A model generated the notes under the pieces. It saw nothing but the letters and a program-made list of their open reading frames with translations. It had not been told where the DNA came from and ran no database searches. Source: Ardenticatenaceae bacterium (GTDB lineage Bacteria > Chloroflexota > Anaerolineae > Promineifilales > Promineifilaceae). Taken from it: a DNA stretch of 6,659 bases. The position numbers and the translations under genes were made by a program. This document shows, piece after piece, positions 5,379 to 6,659 of the stretch; within the stretch, counting starts at the first letter, position 1; every line of letters starts with the position of its first letter. The stretch lies in the NCBI GenBank assembly GCA_020634315.1, contig JACKBV010000062.1, positions 1 to 6,659 of the forward strand. Direction: 5' to 3'.

Positions 5379-6566
5379 ATGACCAATTACCTGATTCGCC
5401 GCGGCTTCCAAATGATCCTTGTTGTTTTAGTGGCGACAATCGCAATTTACGCATTGTTAAATGCCGTGCCGGGCGGCCCTTTGTCGGGGCTTAACCTGTC
5501 GTCAGATGCCAAAACACGCCTCAGTGCGCAAGATATTGCGCGTATCGAGGCGATGTTAGGCTTGAACAAGCCATTTTACCTGGCTTACCTGACCTGGATG
5601 GCGGGTGAAGATTGGCTGGACGAGGTTGGCAATGCCATTGGCAACCCTGGCCCGGCCGATAAGATGTGGGATACCGGCACCTGGACTGACTATCAATCAC
5701 CATTGTGCAAGGCGGCTGGCGGCAGCAACAGTGATTGGGATGGCGGTGGCGCATCGCCGTGTGGACGCGGCGTGCTGCGTTGGGATTGGGGGCAGTCGTG
5801 GTCGTTGGCGCGTGGGCAGACGGTTACATCTGTGATCGGCAGTCGTGTCACCAATACGGTCATCCTTATGGCAAGCGTCACGATCATTTCTTTGCTCATT
5901 GCTGTGCCTATTGGCCTGATCTCGGCGGTGAAGCAATATTCGCGCCTTGATTATGCCGTTACCACGTTTAGTTTCTTTGGTATTGCCATGCCCATTTTTT
6001 GGTTTGGCCTGCTCATGATCATCTTTTTCGGCTTGAAGTTTAAGGAATGGGGATTGCCTTATTTCCCCACCGGGGATGTGTTTACGACGCGTGTGCTGCC
6101 GGGCAGTATTCAGCAAGTGTTGAATATTGAGCCAAAGTCGCTGGCGGATCGTGTTATCCATTTGGTTTTGCCGGTTAGCGCCTTGACGCTGCTTTATTTG
6201 GCGGGGTGGAGCCGCTTTTTGCGCGGGCAAATGTTGGAGGTGCTGCGGCAGGATTATGTGCGTACGGCACGGGCCAAGGGGCTGCGGGAACGGGCTGTCA
6301 TTGTTAAACATGCGGCGCGTAATGCGCTTATCCCGTTGATTACGATTGTTGTGTTCCAGATTCCTGGCATTTTCAGCGGCGCAATTTTGACGGAAACCAT
6401 TTTTAATTATCCCGGTATGGGGCGGCTTTTTATTGATGCCCTTAACCGCAATGATTGGCCTATCGTGATGGCTTTGCTCTTTATTACGGCCATTCTTGTG
6501 GTGGTGGCGACGCTGATTGGTGATTTGCTGTATACGGTTGTTGATCCGCGTATTCGCTTTGAGTAA
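5379..6566 (+). CDS. ABC transporter permease, OppB/DppB type (peptide/nickel/oligosaccharide importer)
   Basis: This is one of the two membrane subunits of a binding-protein-dependent ABC importer, 395 residues. Six membrane segments are visible at about 10-29, 160-182, 195-218, 259-278, 316-342 and 362-386. The cytoplasmic EAA-like coupling loop, which contacts the ATPase, is at 292-320 (DYVRTARAKGL, then KHAARNALIPL). The C-terminus has the family hallmarks NYPGMGRL (343-350), GDLLYTVVDPRIR and a short tail. GVLRWDWGQSWS (131-142) corresponds to the conserved G-D-x-G-x-S segment before the second helix. OppB/DppB proteins usually have about 305-340 residues; the extra length is an extracellular Gly/Asp/Trp-rich loop at about 75-138 with two cysteines (C110, C128). 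The gene opens a rightward operon; the second permease, ATPases and binding protein are not in the window. Peptides are the commonest substrate of the family, but nickel or sugars are possible. Confidence 0.95.
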   Translation: MTNYLIRRGFQMILVVLVATIAIYALLNAVPGGPLSGLNLSSDAKTRLSAQDIARIEAMLGLNKPFYLAYLTWMAGEDWLDEVGNAIGNPGPADKMWDTGTWTDYQSPLCKAAGGSNSDWDGGGASPCGRGVLRWDWGQSWSLARGQTVTSVIGSRVTNTVILMASVTIISLLIAVPIGLISAVKQYSRLDYAVTTFSFFGIAMPIFWFGLLMIIFFGLKFKEWGLPYFPTGDVFTTRVLPGSIQQVLNIEPKSLADRVIHLVLPVSALTLLYLAGWSRFLRGQMLEVLRQDYVRTARAKGLRERAVIVKHAARNALIPLITIVVFQIPGIFSGAILTETIFNYPGMGRLFIDALNRNDWPIVMALLFITAILVVVATLIGDLLYTVVDPRIRFE

Positions 6567-6580
6567 TGGGGTGGGGTGTT

Positions 6581-6594
6581 GTGCGCTGGCGCAC
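6581..6594. other. Small hairpin after the permease
   Basis: GTGCGC and GCGCAC form a perfect 6-bp inverted repeat with a 2-base centre, 15 bases after the permease stop, and can be extended by two G-U pairs. No T run follows, so it is unlikely to terminate transcription. It may be an intra-operon mRNA stability element, or chance. Confidence 0.35.
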
Positions 6595-6627
6595 GGCTGT
6601 AAGAACACGGCCGGCTGAGGCGCTGGC

Positions 6628-6659
6628 ATGAATGAAAGCGTATCCTCCGGGAGGTTTAG
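6628..6659 (+). CDS. Possible start of the next operon gene (partial, unidentified)
   Basis: ATG 6628 follows TGAGG with a 7-base spacer and opens MNESVSSGRF, running off the right edge. Next to an OppB/DppB permease, an OppC/DppC permease is expected here. Ten residues give no family information. A competing reading is that the gene starts just beyond the window: GGGAGG at 6649-6654 followed by TTTAG would be a stronger ribosome binding site for an ATG at about 6660. A second ATG at 6632 opens another frame. Confidence 0.3.
   Translation, partial: MNESVSSGRF
6644..6654 (+). promoter_or_regulatory. Possible Shine-Dalgarno in a small palindrome at the window edge
   Basis: CCTCC and GGAGG form an interrupted palindrome around one G. 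GGGAGG (6649-6654) is a strong Shine-Dalgarno sequence 5 bases before the window edge. If the next gene starts right after the edge, the CCTC arm could partly mask the site in the mRNA. Confidence 0.3.

Noticed and set aside
5141..5386. 81-codon minus-strand open frame in the intergenic region
   Set aside because: Its AKAQRRGEVHREQQ part is the antisense of the CTCTGCGCC simple repeat, a known kind of spurious call, and it starts inside the permease.
5697..6629. 310-codon open frame on the minus strand opposite the permease
   Set aside because: It lies wholly antisense to a clear ABC permease, is dominated by Arg, His, Asn, Gln and Pro in low-complexity order, and has no recognisable domain; it reflects the codon use of the opposite strand.
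1..6659. CRISPR array, tRNA, rRNA, insertion sequence or prophage
   Set aside because: No regularly spaced repeat-spacer pattern, tRNA cloverleaf, rRNA-like segment, transposase or terminal inverted repeat was seen on either strand.

Overview
The window looks like chromosomal DNA of a moderate-GC, free-living bacterium. The most likely source is a Chloroflexota lineage (Anaerolineae, Caldilineae or Ardenticatenia type). This is inferred from the combination of an XRE-HTH/NB-ARC/TPR regulator ending its linker in an 'AAGHPP' motif, a Kp-43-like secreted subtilase and an ABC peptide permease with a long extracellular loop. No marker gene is present to confirm it.

Layout. Positions 1-2364 (minus strand) hold a secreted subtilisin-family (S8, Kp-43-like) protease. 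Its 788 visible residues are open throughout and it runs off the left edge. It was found by reading the minus strand directly. After a 107-base gap, 2472-4931 (minus) holds an 819-residue STAND-type protein: N-terminal HTH, NB-ARC NTPase, and seven TPR-like repeats of about 40 residues. Positions 4932-5378 are a divergent intergenic region with short direct repeats and a CTCTGCGCC-type simple repeat. Positions 5379-6566 (plus) hold an OppB/DppB-type ABC transporter permease. Positions 6567-6659 hold a small hairpin and either the first codons or the leader of the next operon gene.

How the parts may work together. The protease and the STAND regulator lie in the same direction, and a weak candidate promoter plus a terminator-like hairpin lie between them. 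They could be partly coupled, or the protease may have its own attenuated leader. The permease begins a separate, divergent operon for peptide or other oligomeric substrate import. A secreted protease beside a peptide importer would suit a proteinaceous-substrate scavenger, but the window does not prove a functional link.

Most unusual signal. The octamer palindrome ACGGCCGT occurs 11 times between 593 and 4853, where about 0.1 is expected by chance. It is read in all three codon frames, so it is a DNA-level feature and not a protein motif. It resembles the highly iterated palindrome HIP1 of cyanobacteria in behaviour, but not in sequence. I see no CRISPR array, tRNA, rRNA, transposase or phage gene.
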